Positions 1 through 11,709 are shown, numbered from the stretch's first letter. The stretch: 64,000 nucleotides of DNA from Paracyclopina nana (GCA_019096065.1 JAGUCH010000007.1:3990501-4054500); one strand, 5' to 3'. Made by a program: numbers and translations. The notes: generated by a model not told the origin, from the sequence alone.

Positions 1-78
1 CCTTACCTCGGCCTTTTTTGTAGTTAGTTAATATCATCTTGGAATGGACAGCTTGTGCAACGCAATTAAATAGCAAAA

Positions 79-429
79 ATGGAATTCAATGTGAAGGCCA
101 TGGTGGCCATGGCTGTGGCTGGACTTTTGTTGGCTATGAGCTTTGCAGTGGTGCTTGGCTCTGAGGAGGACGTCATAGCAGAACGAGTCAAGCGACAAAA
201 TGCTCCAGCCCAAGGAGAAAGCTCCTCAAGTGAACCAGAAAGTGGGAGTGGGCATGCAGAGAGTGAGACCCCGCCCAGCTCTGGAGGGGGTGTCAGCCTT
301 GGAAAGATCCTGGGGATTGCCTTTCTGGCTTGCTGCATCATCTACTGCATCGGAATCAGCTGGAAAGTCTACAAGGTGTGCAAGGGCACTTATGTGGAAG
401 AAGAACCAGTGTTCCTCAAGTATAAGTGA
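79..429 (+). CDS. Small single-pass membrane protein, function unknown
   Basis: A single uninterrupted frame of 116 codons. The N terminus has a hydrophobic stretch (about residues 8-27) that looks like a signal peptide, followed by a dibasic RVKR site (about 37-40) that a furin-type protease could cut. Residues 42-73 are rich in Ser, Glu, Pro and Gly. Residues about 76-98 form a second hydrophobic segment with two adjacent cysteines, followed by a short Lys-rich tail. The layout fits a small type I membrane protein or a secreted precursor with a membrane anchor. I do not recognise a family. The ATG sits in a run of adenines (AGCAAAAATGG), a reasonable animal start context. The window begins only 78 bp upstream, so an earlier exon cannot be excluded. 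Confidence 0.6.
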   Translation: MEFNVKAMVAMAVAGLLLAMSFAVVLGSEEDVIAERVKRQNAPAQGESSSSEPESGSGHAESETPPSSGGGVSLGKILGIAFLACCIIYCIGISWKVYKVCKGTYVEEEPVFLKYK

Positions 430-726
430 ACATGCTGCTCAATCGCCGTAATCTTTCTTGCTACAACTCCTCATTTGTGATGCATGGCCATATTTAATTG
501 CACAGTCCAAAATAATTACCATAATTAGATATGTTCTATCTACACACAATTGACAATCATGCAGGAATATCTCCAGATAATTCTGCTCCTGTTTTATTTC
601 GTCGCACACATATACAGCTTTGAGCTTTTGACCATACACAAAACTCAAATAAATGCTTACATGACCTCAGTTGAAATAAATACTAGTAACACGTGGCAAT
701 GCAAGCCACTAAACCAAACATCATTT
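430..726. other. Intergenic, no gene seen
   Basis: AT-rich spacer between the first gene and the 3' end of the OGFOD3-like gene on the opposite strand. Short open frames here have no recognisable product. I see no repeat or RNA gene. Confidence 0.5.
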
Positions 727-2041
727 TTATGCCAACACTGATTTTCGGTGCTCATCACTACCAGGATCAGGAATGCTTTTGCTCTTGTCACACGTAAATC
801 CCCTGTAATGTAAGGGAAAATGAGTGATGCTAGAAAAATGCAAGGGAATGTGCGTGCTCACATAGTTAACGCATATCTCACGCCCGATGTGACAGGCTTA
901 ACCATATGCTTATTTTCGATGCCCGATGTAAAGAAACTGACTCGTCCCAACCTCGGCTCAATAGTTCTACGAAACAAATTATTATTTTTTTAACGCAAAT
1001 CATGCGTATGTTTTCAATAAAAAATACCTGTTCAATTTGTCATGGGTATCAAGGAATACAAATTCGCCTCCTTGGAAATCATCTCCAAAATCAGTCAAGT
1101 ACAATAGGGATGTGTAATGGAAATTGGGATATGTTTCCTTATCAATGTGCGCATGCCAGTACTCGTCATGCACAGTTTGAGCAGGTTTGCTTTCCAGCCT
1201 TGAGAAAAACGTGGGATGGGTCAAATAGAGGCTATTGCTATCAATTCCAAAATGCTCAGCAACGTAGTCTTTGATGGTGTCTTTCACTTTCCTAAAAGAA
1301 TCCTTTTAGAAGTCTTAAAGTAAAGACGGAAACGATTTACGTACTTGTATGTGGTGAAGTCGTTGAGTTGGAACATATCTGGGAAGGACTTGTATAAATT
1401 GATGAAATGTTCACCACTTGATAGGGCCCCACTATGCATGTCAATTATGGATGCTCCTCCATTGGATCCTCCTTTGGCAAGGCCCTTTTTAGCCAGTTTG
1501 AGCAAAGTGTGAGCATCTTTGGTTTCAATCAACCCATCATTGACAGCTCTGCCGCATTTGGCAGGCAAGCACTCTAGTCAAATCAATTTTAATAAAAGAG
1601 ATACGTTATCATAGCAAAGCAAAGTTATACTATTGTTTCCCAAAGCCTCAATTTCTTGCTTGAAAGAGGGCGCACAAAGGAACGACTGGGATCGTTTTCC
1701 ATTGAGAAATTCAGACTGTTTTGCTATGGGGGTCTCATAATGCTGTTGCTTGTGCATGGTAACATACACTACAATTCCAATTGCAGCTCCCATCACCAAC
1801 TTAGTCCAAGCTTGATGGTCAAGCCAAGTCCCATCAGCAGTTCGCTCTGGCCTTTTTTGCATCCTTCACACATGTACAAGGTTTAATTGTTACTCACTTA
1901 ACAATAGTTATCCTTTGATATTTCTTACCTGGGGTTGAATCTACCTTGGAATGGCTGTTTGGTCTCTTTGGGCTTTGTGCTGTCATCCTTGGTACCCGAG
2001 GGTTTGTCAGACTTGGCAGCTCCTCTTTGCCTGACTGTCAT
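727..2041 (-). CDS. OGFOD3: OGFOD3-like membrane 2-oxoglutarate/Fe(II) oxygenase
   Basis: Six exons on the minus strand: 2041-1929, 1863-1605, 1571-1345, 1291-1028, 966-862 and 802-727. All join in phase with GT...AG introns of 33-65 bp, giving about 347 residues (the human protein is about 319). Exon 1 encodes a basic cytosolic N terminus. Exon 2 carries one membrane segment (KLVMGAAIGIVVYVTMHK). Then come the conserved KCGR motif, the GGASIIDMHSGALSSGEHF block and the catalytic double-stranded beta-helix. The HDEYWHAHID segment supplies the HxD-type iron ligands, and EPRLGRVSFFTSG with a following RYA block forms the C-terminal part. The family is a P4H-like dioxygenase anchored in the ER or Golgi; its substrate is not established. 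The usual NLHR stretch near the distal His reads NKHMV here, so I cannot be sure which His is the second ligand. The last two exons were placed from donor, acceptor and homology. Confidence 0.88.
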
Positions 2042-2214
2042 TGTGCTACGTGAAATGTAAGCGGCTTTGCTAGAAAAAAGAGAGGTCTTGTTTATGAGCT
2101 CATGTGTTTTTCGGTGTGTGTCAAATCGATAAAGTGGGACCAGAAGTCACTTTTTGTGGCACAAGCTTTCTCAAAAGAGCCTTATTTATTTCACTTGACT
2201 ATAATTCTAACTTT

Positions 2215-2954
2215 TCAATCATCGTCATCTTCTTCGACCTTCTTCTTTTTCCGTTTTCGCGTCGATGCCAACAATTGCTTCAGAAAATCCCTTGTGTCAC
2301 CGTATTGAACAGAATATTGTTTGGTGACATCCTCATATTCTCCATCCTGGAAGTAACCAGGAATGGGAGGAGTCAACGTAGGCCCATTAGCTTTGAATGG
2401 CAAAAGAGTAGCATCAAGGGCTATGGCTTTTTTGTAGAGGCCCAAATCGAGGCCACGCAAAGCCTCCAAAGCAGCTTTTTGAGAATAAATCACATTATCA
2501 ATCTGCCTTATGTCCCGAGTGTGCCTTTGAGACGTGAACTTGGCCCACGCTTTGAACATTGCCGCTCGCTCATCAGCCATTTCCTCTGTTATTACGACCT
2601 AAATTAAATGAAGATGACGAAAGTGAGCATAACTAGGTAAGGCCGCGTAACCTCTCGTTTTCTCTCATTGAGCTCTTTCAATAAAACTTGAGGAGGTTCA
2701 AGCTCCTTGAGCGGTTTTGGCAGCCTCTGCTTTTTCTGCATTTTCTTCAACGCTCGTTCAATTCGTTTGATGCGTTTGTCTTCTTTTGCTCGAAGCAACA
2801 TTGGGTCAATTTTTCGCTTCTTCTTTTGTGGCATGGCGAAAACTGGCGATGTAACTTGGACGTAGTTTAGAGCTGAAGTTGAAAAGTGGTTCACGTTTAA
2901 AGACATTGAAGGGAACAGCTTTACCAGCCCTCCCAATGCCTTTGTGAATGCCAT
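2215..2954 (-). CDS. MRPL40: Mitochondrial large ribosomal subunit protein mL40
   Basis: Two exons, 2954-2652 and 2598-2215, joined in phase 0 across a 53-bp intron, giving 228 residues. The N terminus is Ser/Phe/Lys-rich and non-acidic (MAFTKALGGLVKLF...FSTSALNY), as expected of a mitochondrial presequence. The centre is very basic (KKKRKIDPMLLRAKEDKRIK) and is followed by a helical Glu/Lys-rich segment and a block typical of mL40 (ADERAAMFKAWAKF). The C terminus is a basic then acidic run (KRKKKKVEEDDDD). The product is a structural component of the mitochondrial 39S ribosomal subunit. The gene is divergent from NELF-A across about 480 bp, so the two probably share a promoter region. Its 3' end lies 173 bp from the start codon of the OGFOD3-like gene on the same strand. 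Confidence 0.8.
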
Positions 2955-3437
2955 TCTCAAGCTATTGATTGAGGGTCACAGCCGCAAATCAGACATTTTG
3001 AAAAAAATCTCTGGAAACAGTGGCGATTTGACGAAAATAAATAATGAGGTTGCGTTGATTACGCGGATAAAATATTGCGTTCGTCTGCTTTCTGTTCTGC
3101 CGTAACAGCCAAAAATATTGCCGCCCTTTTCTCCAAAATGAGACGCAACTAGGCGTAACGAAACTTATTTTTCTGGTCTTTCAAGATTTAAATAATTTTG
3201 AACAAAGGTCAAATGAAGCAATTCATGATAAATATTTCGTTATTTTTTATTTGAAAAAAAATATTCTATGCATTTTGACAAACAGTTGTTGTCAAAAAAT
3301 CCCAAAAAGTTCAACTTGTAGCTCGAAAAAGTGAGATTCGAGCTGAGTCAACAGATAATCAAATCTTCAACAAAAACAAATGGTACAGCAGAAAATTGTC
3401 AAATTTTAGCATGAGATTAGTTTGAAAGTGATTCAAG
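2955..3437. promoter_or_regulatory. Divergent promoter region mL40 / NELF-A
   Basis: A 483-bp gap between two genes transcribed away from each other, both housekeeping by product. It is AT-rich with several A/T runs and no clear TATA box. That it is a shared promoter is inference from the gene arrangement only. Confidence 0.4.
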
Positions 3438-5518
3438 ATGTCATCGGGATCCCAATCTGACACGTCTCTTTGGCTTCACAACAAGCTAGGTAAGACTTTT
3501 TTCGCAGGATTACTCTGTCCACTTTGGCTAATTTCCTCTCGTCAGGCACGTCAAACGACTCCTGGACTGGTGGATCCATAGTGTCACAATTAAACTCGGA
3601 GATCCTGGTGAAGATTCAGCATTGCTTTCAAGATTTGCAGCCACAAGTGAAACTCAAGCTGTTGCTCTCGTTTTTCCACATACAAAGGCGAAATCTTGAG
3701 GAATGGCGGCGCGAGTTGGAAGACATTCTCGCCGTAGCCAGAGACGATTCCGAGCCATGGGTTTGCATGCTTGCAGAGCTGATGAAGACGTTTCCCGAGT
3801 CTGGACAACTTTGCAGCGATGTCAGTGTGCCGGAGAGCAATAGGAAGATCTTCAACGATTTGGCGGGTGATCTGAAGAAAGCGCTGAAAAAGTCGTCAAT
3901 CATGTTAGCAGAAGGCTCGAGGAAAGAGCATTTTGTGCTCCCTCTTGAGTGCCATTACCTTAACAAGAACGCTTTCATGTCTGTCGTTGGTCACCAGCCA
4001 CAGGCCATCAAGCACTTCAACCTTAGGCGAAAGCCCAAAGCTGCTGCCCTTCGGGCTGAATTGCTAAACAAGTCTGCTGAGGCTGCTAACAAAGTCAAAA
4101 CCAACACTTCTGCTTTCCCCATGCGGAAAAGTACGATGCCGAGGAAAATGTCCGACTCCACGGCCGCCTTCAAGGGAATTCCCAGCCGAACATTGGCCAC
4201 TGGCGGGTTCAACAGTAGAAGCACCAGAATGGCCCTTAATCCCAACAAAAAGGAGGGAGGTGTCAAACTTCTTGACATCACCGAGCAACCTATTGGTCAG
4301 GCTGCCATGAAGAAACGCAAACGCCAACAGGAGCTCGAAGATGCCAAAAGATTTGCAGAGGAGGCGAAAGCTGATCCGAATAAGCCTGAATCAGGAAACA
4401 CATCATCGACCGCAGCCAAAAGCTTCAACGACAAGGAAACGCCAGATTATGCTGCTGGTCTCTCTACGCTTAATCCACCCACGCCGGCCCCGCCCCCAGC
4501 ATACGCCCCGCCCACTCCGGCATATGCCCCTCCAACGCCCTCAATGCCTGTTTCTGTGGCCAATATCGTTTCCACTGTGGTCTCCCTTCATCAACCGCCA
4601 ACTGTGAGCACTGTGCTAATTCAGCAGCCTCAGTTGCCTACAACACCGTTGCCAATGAACACGACAACCCCCATGTTGCCCACGCAACCTTTGCCGGTAA
4701 CGACGGCCAGGTTATCATCACTTCCCATGGGGCTGAATCAACTGCAGCCCTTGCCACAGTCTGCCTTGCCCAGCTCCACCTTAGTGAGGCTGCCAACGCA
4801 GCCTCAGCCGAGGGCCACCTTGGCCACGGGGACAACCGCAAGGATCGTGCAATTGCCAACGCAGCCCATTCCACAAAATCGTGTCGCTCAAATCACATCG
4901 CGACAGCCTCCTCCGGTGTCGATATTGACCAACAACTTGCAGCCTGGAGCACGAATCATAAGGACAATACAAGCACCTACATCACTGACAGCCCCAAGAC
5001 AGGTATTTTTCCAAATTATGCTCTTTATGAATGGGCTGAGGAAATGTTCATCTTGCAGATTATCAATGTGTTTCAACAACCCATCCAACAACAGCAGCAG
5101 CAGCAGCAGCCTCCCGTGCCTGCAGCACCGCAACAAGCTGCGCAGCCCGGTCAGCCTCGCAAGCAGAATCTTGTGCTGACCAAAGAGCAAATGCTTGAGG
5201 CGCAAGAAATGTTCAGGACTGCGAACAAGGTCACTCGACCCGAAAAGGCGCTCATCTTGGGCTTTATGGCTGGATCTCGCGAAAATCCTTGTCCTCATTT
5301 AGGTAAATGCATTTGTTTGAAGGCCAGTGGCTCAAATATTTCACTGCTTGTTTTCTGCCGCAGGAAATGTTGTGACAATCAAATTGTCGGAGAACCAAGA
5401 AAGTGTTTTGCAAAATGACGGTACATACCTGTCCATGATTGTCGAGACTCACTTCCAAATGAACTACTCGAGTGGAGAGTGGAAACGGATCAAAAAGTAT
5501 CGGAGGTTGGAGGACTAG
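3438..5518 (+). CDS. NELFA: Negative elongation factor A (NELF-A)
   Basis: Four exons, 3438-3489, 3546-5002, 5059-5302 and 5364-5518, all in phase, giving 635 residues. NELF-A is a subunit of the NELF complex, which with DSIF holds RNA polymerase II at promoter-proximal pauses. The start is fixed by MSSGSQSDTSLWLHNKLG, which matches the family N terminus and is split by a 56-bp intron. The NELF-C-binding helical domain follows (about residues 25-190, with VKLKLLLSF, DSEPWV and LPLECHYLNKNA). Next is a basic linker with KGIPSR and GVKLLDI, then a long Pro/Gln/Thr-rich disordered region (about 320-520) and a polyglutamine run encoded by CAG/CAA near 5085-5110. The highly conserved C-terminal block has TANKVTRPEKALILGFMAGS and a final EMNY-like/KKY motif (QMNYSSGEWKRIKKY). 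Low-complexity regions make it longer than the vertebrate protein (about 530). Confidence 0.95.
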
Positions 5519-5741
5519 AGCAACCATAATAATATATTGTTGCCATGTTGAGGCATATCTTGTTATTAACTTAGCGTGTACCCAGTTTTTCACAATCGAG
5601 GCAATCGTTCTTCGACAATGAATAGGGCAAGAATTTAGAATGATTAAACTTTGTTTTTCTACAAAAGCATATCAATTGGGAATTTAAAGCGTTCTGGGTC
5701 AATTCGTAATTTTGTGATGTGCATACTAATTTAATTTGAAT

Positions 5742-6100
5742 TTAAACTGATGGGGCAAATGCTTTCCAGCCTTGACTTGTGATGAGTGGAATTTTACTAT
5801 CCATGAGCTCACAAGAGCTATCAGCCTCATTATGGTTGAACCCTCCACATTTTTCCTTCTCCTTGAGGCAAAAAACCTATTCAAAAAAAAATTAATTCAA
5901 ATGCCACTCACAATTATATTTTGAAGTAACCAACATACCTGGCACATCATTTGTCCAACTTTAAATGTCCTGAAAGGTTTTCCCTCAATTTTTGAATTGA
6001 GCGTGGCCGTGAACAATTTAGCCGAAGTCTGTCCATTAACAACAGTGCATATTAGCACCAGGCCAGCAAGAATCATCATCAAAGACATGGCCTTAGTCAT
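5742..6100 (-). CDS. Small secreted PAN/apple-like cysteine-rich protein
   Basis: Two exons, 6100-5939 and 5876-5742, phase 0, 62-bp intron, 98 residues. Residues 1-24 form a clear signal peptide (MTKAMSLMMILAGLVLICTVVNG). The mature part has the PAN/apple-like cysteine spacing: MMCQVFCL, KEKEKCGGFNHNEADSSCEL, then MDSKIPLI. PAN modules bind proteins or sugars and act outside the cell; what this one binds cannot be read from sequence. It is a single module with no attached protease. A frame extends upstream of the ATG used here, but it encodes no hydrophobic leader, so I chose the Met that starts the signal peptide. The gene is convergent with NELF-A (223 bp between stop codons) and divergent from arginase (273 bp). 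Confidence 0.72.
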
Positions 6101-6373
6101 AGTCTTGATATCTTCCTCTTTTTTAGAGCAGCCTTGTAAACAGGGGAAATAGAAGGGGACACGCGAAAGCTCAATCAGTATTTGGTTCAGAGTGCGTTGG
6201 CAAGTTGCGGCGCGTTTCTGACCACTAATACACCAGACATCAGCCACTGACACCTATTGCGCTTCGGAGCCAGCCAAACTGGCTGCTCAGGTTGACGGTG
6301 AAGATAGCCATCGCCTATTTTCAATTCTGGTTTTCCAGACGGCTCTCAGTTGTCTCTTGACTCGTTTTCTACC

Positions 6374-9300
6374 ATGAGGAATCAAATTTTTTCTGACCTC
6401 CATAAACTGTTATGTTCGTCAACTATTTTGAGAAGACAAGCGTCTTCAGCTGCAAAGGCCAAATGGGGACCTGTGTCATTGGGATCAGCCAAGTGTCCTC
6501 ACTCCTGGGAGAGGCTGAATTTGGGCATCGTTGGGGCACCTCTGAGGCTCGGACAGGTTTGACTTCTTTGCATCATGGAAAAATTCCAAAGTGGTCGTCG
6601 AGCAAAACGTGTTTTAGTTTTAATAGCTATCTGAAATGCCAGCATTTTTCCAGCTAATTCTCATTTTTTCAGCCTCATGAAGGTGTGAGCAAGGCTCCAA
6701 CCCTGGTCAGAAACTCGGGAGTCATTGAGGAGTTGAAGCAGCTGGGACATGCAATCAGTGATTATGGGGACATTCAGGTTAATCCACCTACGAGCTTGGA
6801 CAAGGGTTCCCGCATCAGACACGTGATTGAATTCAACCGCAAGGTAAAAATTTCACGTCATTGCCCATCTCTTTTATTTATTGATATGCAGCTTTAAAGT
6901 CTGTCCATTCATCATGCCAAATATTGTAGTAATTTTAAATTGTGGTGTAGTACAGATGTTTCCTTCGATTGAGGCAGTTGTACAATATGTATATGAGCAG
7001 TATGTGTAGCGGAAACAGAAATCTTGAGAGATTATGGCTAACTAATGAGGGCTTCAATTTTGCTCGTTGTTCGTGCGCTAGTTTTTTTTTGCTTAGTTGA
7101 TATGGCATTAAATGGCTCACGAGTACTCAAATTGGCAGCGACGATCGATGGCTTATTTTTGTGCTCAAAGAATTGTGCTATCTGATTAGTATATGCACAC
7201 TGGTACGTAGTATATAATAAAATGATGATAATACCAGCCAGCTCAAGGCTTGGCCAATGGCAGCCTCTCCAAGGTGATCAATTCCACATTGGTGGGGCTC
7301 TTGGAAGTGGGATAGTGCAAAATCTTCATAAGGTTCTCCTTTTGGGGCCCTTTGCCCTCTCGGGGTGCGCCATATCCGGGACGGCCCCAAAATGTGTCCC
7401 ACCGTTGAAAATGCATCATTTGTTGAGCCTCGTCGTGTTTCATTTTTTCCGAGTGCTGCACGTGCTTGGTGGAGACTTGCATGGCCAATTCATCGTAGTA
7501 CTGCTTCTTCTCCTCAAGAGGGCTCTTTTTCGGGTAGGCTGGCAGCTCGTTCCGCTTCGGGTCTTTGGATTTGGTCACATCGGTGGATGTCAGGGAGTGA
7601 TTTAGCATATATCCGGTGGCAGGGTCCTTACGTGGCTTTCCAGTTTGCTTTTCCTTCATTAAAGGCACCAACTCCAAGCCAACCTAAATTGAAAATTGAT
7701 TAGATGTGGAGGAAACTGATTTTCAAAAGCCTTACATCACTCCTGTAGTCATCGTAGTCCAAGTGCTTTTTGGCCTGGATTTCATCCATTTCCCTCTTCA
7801 TGTCTTCAGCTTCAATATGCTTGATTTCCATGGTCCTCCTCCTTGGATCGGCAGAACTTGACCACCCCTAAAAATTGGAATATTTCTAAGCTGCTCCATT
7901 TTTTTATGCGAAGCTTACCATTTTCTCAAAGAAACCTTGCCCTGTTAGAGCTCTTTCACGCCAGTAGGGCCCGCCAGGCCCAGGTCTGCCCCACTGAGAC
8001 CCTTCATATTTTGTCTATAGATGAAGAAATTAGTAAGCTCATTTATAGCTTATATATCTTTTATAGATGATTGTACCATCTCATTGGAATAGGCTCTGTC
8101 GTACTCCTTGGTTCGCTGGTCCATGGCTTTTCGTTCCAAAATTTGCTCCTCTGAAAATCATGACAAGCAACCATGAGAAATTATGCCCTATTTTGTAGTG
8201 TACAGGAGTTATATATACCAAGAGCCCTGTGGTATTGCTCCTTGGTGTCTCGGTCGGCCTGGTAGCGAATCGTGTTGTAGATCGTTTTCTGCACTGACTC
8301 ATTGGGCTGGAACCTGATTTCAGGGTTGCCAATGAGGGCTGTCCTCAGCCGACCTGACCTCGTTCTGACCGGTGCTCCACATCCTGGCCGGCCAAAGGTG
8401 AGAGCATCCTTGAAGTATGGAAAGAGGTGATCTTCCTCTGGGGAGCTCATGGTCAATTTTGAAGCGGAGCTAGTATACCTTGCTCTTAGTCTGCCTCATT
8501 ATTATTAGTATCCAATGTTTGTGTCTAATGCTATAGGAACTAGAGAGTCTGACAAGCTAGACTGTAATTCGGCTACTGACTTGATTCCCAGTCCAGGATT
8601 AAACGTGACGACCTTGAGCACGCTTTGGCTCGATTGTTTATTCAATACTGATGACTACTGTAGAATTGGCTTTCACGCAGGGTAATGAGGCCCCTTAAAA
8701 AGGGCAATTATTGATATCTCGCGAAAGCTGCGCGCGCGCGCGCGCGCGCGCGTTAATTACTCTATGGTATTTAATTTACTTCATAAACAACAATGAAGGA
8801 TTTTTTTGCAAATTTTCGCATTGATAGCTCCAGGTGAGATAAAAAACGAGGCCGTCATGTGGCCTCGTACCGGCTATTATATTATGGCAAAAAGCCGGCT
8901 GAAGAAGCCAAAATGGCACTACTATGCCAAAGTGTACTACAATGCACAAAAGTAGAATGCTGGCAATTTATTGCATTTTCTGCGCTCTACCACGACGGCG
9001 GCGGCGGCAAAGTATGCTAACTTTGCAAATAGAAAGTGCAGGCTTACTGGAGAAATGTCTGGCTCCGACTTAGACAAGTGTCTCATGTCCTGAGGTGGCC
9101 TGAACGGATTTTTGCTCGTGGTCGGATTGTAGTCGTAGTCGGCATATCCTCTGGAAGATGAGGACGGAATGGCCAGGTCATCATTGGTCGTGGCATGCTC
9201 AGCTTGCTGGAGTTGGTACTCGGTGAACTTCTTCTTGCGTATGTCACTTGTGGGGGCTCCGTGTCCGGGCCTGCCAAAGAGATTGGTATGTGCCAATTCC

Positions 9301-11709
9301 CTCAACTCTTCTTGGTCCTTCAGCTCAACTTCGAGCTGCTCCTGCTTCTTGGCCATCCACAGGGACTTGCCTTCCTCCATGATGGCCCTCTCCCTCTGCC
9401 TTCGCCTTTCTTCCACCATGCTTCTTTCCATCATGTCGAGGTAGGATAAACTGTCACCGTCCAAATCCACTCCGACTGTCGGCTTCAAGGCCCATTCTGG
9501 AGAATCATGGCATTATTCATTGCTACTGAATGTATAGCCACGCGGTGGAGCAGCGCAACTTTTTGCACTTACCTTTGGCTGGTGGCGGTGCCTGATTATT
9601 GCTGCTGTACGACAGAGCCATATTGCTGCTGCAGCAAGCAAAGTATTTTGTGGACTAATGCTCGCAGGTCTATCATGTCACGGTGGCGTAGCTACCGCAA
9701 CTAAGGCAACAACAATCAACCCTCTGTGCCATGCTTGCCATGCCATTTAGGGCTGGCTTTCGACACTCAATATTAGCATTCTTGAGCCAATAATATAGTG
9801 TGGGGTCGATTCGGCTTGCGGCAAAGGCTATACACACACATTTTACATATCGTAAGCCGCAACACCTTGTTTCAGCGATATACTATATGTATTGAACATG
9901 CATGCTCACTTTAATGTGCATTTGTAAGCAAAAGTGACAGGTGCGACAAGGCAATTTCTTGAAAACTAGCTTTGCTAACTGGTGTTGCATTTTTATACCA
10001 TATAATGTACCATGTGCTTGAAATGTACCATTTTTTAGTGTGTTACGTTTAGAAAGGAATGCATGGCACACAGCAAAAAATACCGACTAAACAATTCCAA
10101 AGTTTGTAGGAAGACTCTCTCTTCTGGCTGCGGTGGTGAAAAATCCACATGGAAGAAGTATCTGTGTCACCTGCCAATCATGCCACCAGCTCACACAACC
10201 CTTCTTCTTCAGGACAGTTCTCTACTGTATAGTGGTAGCAGTTGTAGTAGTAAAAGGAGGCATTCCAGGAAATTACTACCGTTAAAACTTGGAATGCTAC
10301 TACGACTGCAGCAGCTTTAGGCATGACAACATTGAAAAATGTGTGTTTTCCTTCATATTTTCGTGATTTGAAGCAATGTTCGCAAAAGCCAAAAAGTTGG
10401 CATGACAATCGCAACGACATTGCAGTGCTAAGTCATAAAACAATGTTCTCAAAGTATTTTCTTCACGACAAACTTTCCTGCCTCGCTGCTGGTGCTGTCG
10501 TCACTTAATGGACAGGGATAAGTACTTGTCCTCGATAGGACGCTTTCCACATTTTTCCACATTTTTGGCATATTTTTCCTTGAAAAGTTGCGTGCTTAGC
10601 AATTTGTGTACTACAGCCACCGGAAATTAGGCCTCGCTTATTTTTTTAAGTAGTACAGCAAAAAGGTGAAAAAGATACCATTGATTGTATTCCAAAAGTA
10701 TTTACATTAAGCCAAGGACAAAAGTATATCGTGCCATAACACTACTCTAACTTTTCGTGCATTATGATATTCTATCATGACTACAGTCAGTGGTTGCGCG
10801 CGCGTACGTCTATTCTTGTATAAATATTTGCTGTAATTATCACCACGTTTTTCCTCCCTTTTTCAGCTGTCTGAATTAGTCGAGCAAGTCCTTAAGGAAG
10901 ACAAGCTATGCATAACGTTAGGTGGGGACCATGCCATAGGCATGGGAACCGTGCACGGTTTCACAAAGGCCTTTGAAAATAGGCCTACTTGCCTACTTTG
11001 GATCGATGCTCATGCAGACCTCAACACGCTGAAAAACTCCGTGTCTGGCAATATGCATGGCATGCCCGTTAGCTTCAACATTAAGCAGCTTTTTGAGCAG
11101 AATCAAGTCTCGGACTTAGACATGCATTGGTTCACACCAAGGCTCGACCCCAAAAGGCTGGCCTTCATAGGCCTCAGGTCCGTGGACCCGGAGGAGCGAG
11201 CCATCATCGATGAATTAAACATTGCATGCTTCTCCATGCGAGAAGTGGACAGATTTGGCATTAAAGAGGTATTCACTTCATACGATACTCAATACCTCAT
11301 TAGCAGCATAATTGTTATTTGATATGTTTAGGTAACGCGTGAAGCTCTGAAAATCATAAATCCAGACAACTCCTTGCCGTTGCATGTTAGTCTAGACATT
11401 GACGTTTTGGACCCCACCGAGGCTCCGGCCACAGGAACAAAGGGTAATACTACTATGCTGTATATAAAAGCAAAAACCAATAATCATGGAAATGTGAATG
11501 TAGTCCCCGGAGGATTAACCCTACGAGAAGGTCTTTCTCTGGTGGAAGATTTGTACGAAACTGGGTGTCTCAGAGCTTTGGATTTGGTAGAAATCAACCC
11601 AGACTTGTCAGATGATTTGGGATCAAGGAAGACACTGGAGGCCTCAAAGAGGCTGCTTTTGGCCTCTTTGGGCAGCTACCGCGGTGGGCAACCGATTATT
11701 GGCAAATAA
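6374..11709 (+). CDS. ARG: Arginase, probably mitochondrial (ARG2 type)
   Basis: Exons 6374-6556, 6673-6843, 10867-11268, 11332-11443 and 11504-11709 encode about 357 residues. The enzyme hydrolyses L-arginine to ornithine and urea. All binuclear manganese ligands are visible: GGDHAIG (His), DAHADLNT (Asp, His, Asp) and SLDIDVLDP (two Asp). The substrate loop SGNMHGMPVSF and the C-terminal GGLTLREGL and LDLVEINP blocks are also present. The first about 45 residues are Ser/Arg/Lys-rich and acid-poor (LRRQASSAAKAKW), suggesting mitochondrial import. Intron 2 is 4,023 bp, far longer than all other host introns here, and it holds two genes on the opposite strand. Between exons 2 and 3 the protein seems about 6-8 residues short compared with vertebrate arginase, so a phase-0 microexon may be hidden in the large intron. 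A polyadenylation signal AATAAA overlaps the stop codon. Confidence 0.93.
7243..8450 (-). CDS. GRPGxGAP-repeat protein nested in the arginase intron
   Basis: Five exons on the strand opposite to arginase: 8450-8219, 8150-8077, 8014-7919, 7867-7736 and 7683-7243. They are all in phase and give 324 residues. The protein is charged, mostly helical and has no signal or membrane segment. Three copies of a motif stand out: TFGRPGCGAP (about residues 20-29), QWGRPGPGGP (in exon 3) and FWGRPGYGAP near the C terminus. I do not recognise an established family name. A similar WG-x-x-G-x-GAP motif occurs, from memory, in the ciliary protein CSPP1, so a cilium or microtubule role is possible but speculative. 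The start was taken as the first ATG after an in-frame stop; a non-coding leader exon may lie upstream. It lies wholly inside arginase intron 2. Confidence 0.72.
8730..8752. repeat. (CG)n dinucleotide run
   Basis: Eleven uninterrupted GC/CG dinucleotides inside the large arginase intron, between the two nested genes. Such alternating purine-pyrimidine tracts can adopt Z-DNA; no function is shown. Confidence 0.9.
9048..9621 (-). CDS. Second GRPGxGAP-motif protein nested in the arginase intron
   Basis: Exon 1 is 9621-9573 (MALSYSSNNQAPPPAK) and exon 2 is 9496-9048, with a phase-1 junction. Together they encode about 166 residues: a short acidic lead, a long helical Arg/Glu-rich segment, one LFGRPGHGAP motif and a Ser/Tyr-rich tail. 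At 9048 there is a good donor (CCA|GTAAGC) in phase 0, but I could not find the next exon. If the donor is unused, the frame runs on to a stop near 8937. I tried to join it to the 324-residue nested gene downstream on the same strand; no acceptor there has the right phase, so I list them separately. The shared motif and nested position suggest related genes, or one gene whose middle exon I missed. Confidence 0.55.
9622..10866. other. Rest of the arginase intron, no gene seen
   Basis: AT-rich intronic DNA upstream of the nested genes. Open frames here are short and lack splice or family support. The antisense nested genes must be promoted from this segment, but I see no clear core element. A short GCGCGCGC run lies near 10795-10803. 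Confidence 0.45.

Noticed and set aside
7243-9621. The two GRPGxGAP genes as one gene
   Set aside because: No acceptor upstream of 8450 has the phase needed to follow the donor at 9048, and an in-frame stop precedes the first ATG. Still possible if a middle exon was missed.
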